Shown here in pieces: positions 61,264-64,000 of a stretch of DNA of 64,000 nt. The translations under genes were made by a program, and so were the position numbers. Source of the stretch: Amycolatopsis thermophila (GTDB lineage: Bacteria; Actinomycetota; Actinomycetes; Mycobacteriales; Pseudonocardiaceae). Under the pieces are notes generated by a model. That model had not been told where the DNA came from. It did not search any database and saw only the letters and a list, made by a program, of their open reading frames with translations. Numbering within the stretch: the first letter of the stretch is position 1; the number at the start of each line of letters is the position of its first letter. The stretch covers positions 3,100,001-3,164,000 of the forward strand of contig NZ_JAUSUT010000001.1 in the NCBI RefSeq assembly GCF_030814215.1, written 5' to 3'.

Positions 61264-64000
61264 GTGACCGACCCGCAGTTGTCCGGCCTGCTCTCCGCCG
61301 TCCTGCCCGACCCTGCCCTGCGCGCGGTGGTCGAGCGGGCCGGCGCACCCCTGCTGGAGCTGGACGGCGCCACCACCACCCGCCAGCTGGTGGTCGCCGC
61401 GCTCGCCGCCGACGCCGGGGCCGGCCGCCCGGTGCTGGCCGTCACCGCCACCGGCCGCGAGGCCGAGGAGCTGACCGCCGCCCTGGCGAGCCTGCTCGGC
61501 GAGGACGCGGTGGCCGACTTCCCGTCCTGGGAGACGCTGCCGCACGAACGCCTCTCGCCGCGGGCGGACACCGTCGGCCGTCGCCTGGACGTGCTGCACC
61601 GCCTGCGCACCGACCGCGCCCCGCGCGTGGTCGTCGCCACGGTGCGCAGCCTGATCCAGCCGATGGCGCCCGGGCTGGGCAGCCTCGCGCCGGTCGAGCT
61701 GAAGGTCGGCGAGGAGTCGGAGTTCGAGCCCCTGCTGGAGCGGCTCGTCGAGCTCGCCTACACCCGCGTCGACATGGTCGAGAAGCGCGGCGAGTTCGCC
61801 GTCCGCGGTGGCATCCTGGACGTCTTCCCGCCCACGGCCGACCACCCCTACCGCGTCGAGTTCTGGGGCGACGAGGTCAGCGAGGTCCGCGCGTTCGCGG
61901 TGTCGGACCAGCGGTCGCTGCCCGGCGAACTGACCTACGTGTACGCGCCGCCGTGCCGCGAGCTGCTGCTCACGCCCGACGTGAAGGCCCGCGCCGGTGA
62001 GCTGGCCGAGCAGTACGAGGCCGACGCGCAGCTGGCGGAGATGCTCACCAAGCTCGCCGGCGGCATCCCGGTCGAGGGCATGGAGGCCCTGATCCCGGTG
62101 CTGTGCGAGGGCGAGCTGGAGCTGCTCACCGACGCCATGCCCGAGGGCACCCACGTCGTACTGGCCGACCCGGAGAAGATCCGCGCCCGCGCCGCCGACC
62201 TGGTGCGCACCGGCCAGGAGTTCCTCGAGGCGTCCTGGATGTCCGCCGCAGGCGGCGGACAGGCGCCGATCGACCTGGGCGCCTCGGCCTACCGCAACCT
62301 CGAAGAGGTCGCCAAGCACGCCGGCGAGACCGGCCGCCCGTGGTGGACGCTGTCTCAGCTGACCAGCGAGGACGCCGACGTCATCCAGGTCGGCATCGAG
62401 TCCTCGCCGTCCTACCGGGGCGATCTGGAGCGGGCGGTCACCGACCTGCGCGCCCACCTGGCCGCGAACGGCACCGCCGTCCTGGTGGTCGCCGGGCACG
62501 GCACCGCGTCGCGCGCCGTCGAACAGCTCTCCGCGGCCGGGATCTCCGCCACCCACGCCGCGGACGGTCTGCACGACCGGCCCGCGCCGGGCATCGTCAC
62601 CGTCGTCTGCGGCGGGCTCGCCGAGGGGTTCGTCGCGCCCGGGCTGAGCCTGGTCGTCCTCACCGAGGCCGACCTGACCGGCCGCGGCGCCACCGCCGGG
62701 TCCGCGACGCGGGACCTGGGCGCGAAGATGCCTTCGCGCCGCCGCAACGCGGTCGACCCGCTGGCGCTCAGGCCGGGCGACTACGTGGTGCACGACCAGC
62801 ACGGCATCGGCCGGTTCGTGGAGATGGTGCAGCGCACCGTCGGCGGCGCGACCCGCGAGTACCTGGTGCTGGAGTACGCCTCGTCCAAGCGGGGCCACCC
62901 GGGCGACCGGCTGTACGTGCCCAGCGACCAGCTCGACGAGGTGTCCCGTTACGTCGGGGGCGAGCTGCCCACGCTCAACAAGCTCGGCGGCTCGGACTGG
63001 AAGAACACCAAGGCCAAGGCGCGCAAGGCGGTCAAGGAGATCGCCGCGGAGCTGGTGCAGCTCTACGCCGCCCGGCAGGCCTCGCCCGGTCACCCGTTCG
63101 GCCCGGACACGCCGTGGCAGCGCGAGCTCGAGGACGCGTTCCCGTTCACCGAGACCAACGACCAGCTCGCCGCCATCGACGAGGTCAAGGCCGACATGGA
63201 GCGCGGCGTGCCGATGGACCGCGTCATCTGCGGTGACGTCGGCTACGGCAAGACCGAGATCGCCGTGCGCGCGGCGTTCAAGGCGGTCCAGGACGGCAAG
63301 CAGGTCGCGGTGCTGGTGCCCACCACGCTGCTGGCCCAGCAGCACCTCAACACGTTCAGCCAGCGCATGGCGTCGTTCCCGGTGACGATCAAGGGCCTGT
63401 CCCGGTTCACCGACAAGGCGGAGGCGGAGACGACGCTGGCCGGGCTCGCCGACGGCGAGGTCGACATCGTGATCGGCACGCACCGCCTGCTGCAGACCGG
63501 CATCCGCTACAAGGACCTCGGCCTGGTCATCGTCGACGAGGAGCAGCGGTTCGGCGTCGAGCACAAGGAACACATCAAGGCGCTGCGCACGCACGTCGAC
63601 GTGCTCACCATGTCGGCCACGCCGATCCCGCGGACGCTGGAGATGTCGCTGGCCGGGATCCGCGAGATGTCGACGATCCTGACCCCGCCGGAGGACCGGC
63701 ACCCGATCCTGACCTACGTCGGCGCGTACGACGACAAGCAGGTCGGCGCGGCGATCCGGCGCGAGCTGCTCCGCGACGGGCAGGTCTTCTACGTGCACAA
63801 CCGCGTCTCGTCGATCGAGAAGGCCGCGAAGCGGTTGCGCGAGCTGGTGCCGGAGGCGCGGGTGGTCACCGCGCACGGGCAGATGAACGAGGAGAAGCTC
63901 GAGAAGATCATCCAGGGTTTCTGGGAGCGCGAGTACGACGTGCTGGTCTGCACGACGATCGTGGAGACCGGCCTGGACATCTCGAACGCGAACACGCTGA
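61264..64000 (+). CDS. mfd: Transcription-repair coupling factor, partial at window end
   Basis: The N-terminal 912 codons of Mfd are present and the frame runs off the window. The UvrB-like region is at the N-terminus ([29 protein letters not shown]), with [31 protein letters not shown]. The RNA polymerase interaction domain has [18 protein letters not shown], and the SF2 translocase has Walker [12 protein letters not shown] at about 657-667 and DEEQRFG at about 758. [21 protein letters not shown] and [11 protein letters not shown] are also present. Mfd removes stalled RNA polymerase and recruits UvrA. GTG 61264 follows GGGAGAT. It is Rv1020 in the conserved order. Confidence 0.97.
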   Translation, partial: MTDPQLSGLLSAVLPDPALRAVVERAGAPLLELDGATTTRQLVVAALAADAGAGRPVLAVTATGREAEELTAALASLLGEDAVADFPSWETLPHERLSPRADTVGRRLDVLHRLRTDRAPRVVVATVRSLIQPMAPGLGSLAPVELKVGEESEFEPLLERLVELAYTRVDMVEKRGEFAVRGGILDVFPPTADHPYRVEFWGDEVSEVRAFAVSDQRSLPGELTYVYAPPCRELLLTPDVKARAGELAEQYEADAQLAEMLTKLAGGIPVEGMEALIPVLCEGELELLTDAMPEGTHVVLADPEKIRARAADLVRTGQEFLEASWMSAAGGGQAPIDLGASAYRNLEEVAKHAGETGRPWWTLSQLTSEDADVIQVGIESSPSYRGDLERAVTDLRAHLAANGTAVLVVAGHGTASRAVEQLSAAGISATHAADGLHDRPAPGIVTVVCGGLAEGFVAPGLSLVVLTEADLTGRGATAGSATRDLGAKMPSRRRNAVDPLALRPGDYVVHDQHGIGRFVEMVQRTVGGATREYLVLEYASSKRGHPGDRLYVPSDQLDEVSRYVGGELPTLNKLGGSDWKNTKAKARKAVKEIAAELVQLYAARQASPGHPFGPDTPWQRELEDAFPFTETNDQLAAIDEVKADMERGVPMDRVICGDVGYGKTEIAVRAAFKAVQDGKQVAVLVPTTLLAQQHLNTFSQRMASFPVTIKGLSRFTDKAEAETTLAGLADGEVDIVIGTHRLLQTGIRYKDLGLVIVDEEQRFGVEHKEHIKALRTHVDVLTMSATPIPRTLEMSLAGIREMSTILTPPEDRHPILTYVGAYDDKQVGAAIRRELLRDGQVFYVHNRVSSIEKAAKRLRELVPEARVVTAHGQMNEEKLEKIIQGFWEREYDVLVCTTIVETGLDISNANTL

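Overview
The window is high-GC actinobacterial DNA, most likely from a Pseudonocardiaceae genus such as Amycolatopsis. Supporting this are the very high GC content, frequent GTG and TTG starts with stop-start overlaps, RpfB, a protein O-mannosyltransferase, a DUF4185 protein, DivIVA-type motifs, F420-dependent oxidoreductases, a DasR-like operator and an AfsR-type regulator. The backbone runs in the same order as the Mycobacterium tuberculosis Rv1002c-Rv1020 block: pmt, rsmI, pabB, metG, tatD, rpfB, rsmA, ispE, an Rv1013-like acyl-AMP ligase, pth, rplY, prs, glmU, an Rv1019-like TetR and mfd. Accessory genes sit between these anchors. No phage, integrase, insertion sequence or CRISPR array is visible.

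1-16 kb is accessory. It holds a MarR tail and a broken epoxide hydrolase, a DUF2306 membrane protein and a bPH2 membrane-protein pair. Next is a TetR-controlled divergent locus (SGNH hydrolase and tetR facing an SDR and an ECF41/SigJ sigma factor) with two matching operators. A 1 kb non-coding block with imperfect repeats follows, then a secreted GH20 hexosaminidase with a DasR-like site, a propionyl/acetyl-CoA synthetase, a membrane Ser/Thr kinase with its catalytic domain at the C-terminus, a methyltransferase and Pmt.

16-27 kb holds rsmI and pabB. The pabB gene carries about 240 extra residues of Pro/Ala/His-rich repeats, including two complete 62-residue units. Then come a DUF4185 protein, a small hypothetical, a GH25-like protein, a MacAB-type efflux operon broken by several lesions, a DUF2087 protein, and a PadR-controlled DrrAB-type ABC exporter with paired palindromic operators.

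27-39 kb is mostly core: metG-tatD, rpfB with a clear promoter and terminator, and rsmA. It is followed by a SAM-I riboswitch, then a 24-codon Arg/Cys-rich leader ORF whose Shine-Dalgarno overlaps the riboswitch P1 helix. Downstream is an orphan MetN-like ATPase with a NIL domain and altered catalytic residues. This is the best candidate for an undescribed regulatory system here. A TetR/MFS pair with two operators follows; the tetR lies 9 bp upstream of ispE, which overlaps an ABC-F gene.

39-64 kb contains a TetR-controlled acetyltransferase/DUF5701 pair, the acyl-AMP ligase, a tandem-motif DivIVA-like protein, pth-rplY, a 720 bp gap with a large hairpin, a lipoprotein, an LLM oxidoreductase, prs-glmU, a GGDEF protein, tRNA-Gln(UUG), a fatty acid desaturase with operator and TetR, a 950-residue AfsR-like regulator, an SDR gene remnant, an amino acid permease and a GSDH-type lipoprotein. 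The last unit is an XRE regulator facing a 56-codon gene and an LLM oxidoreductase, both preceded by the palindrome ATTCCC-N4-GGGAAT. The window ends inside mfd.
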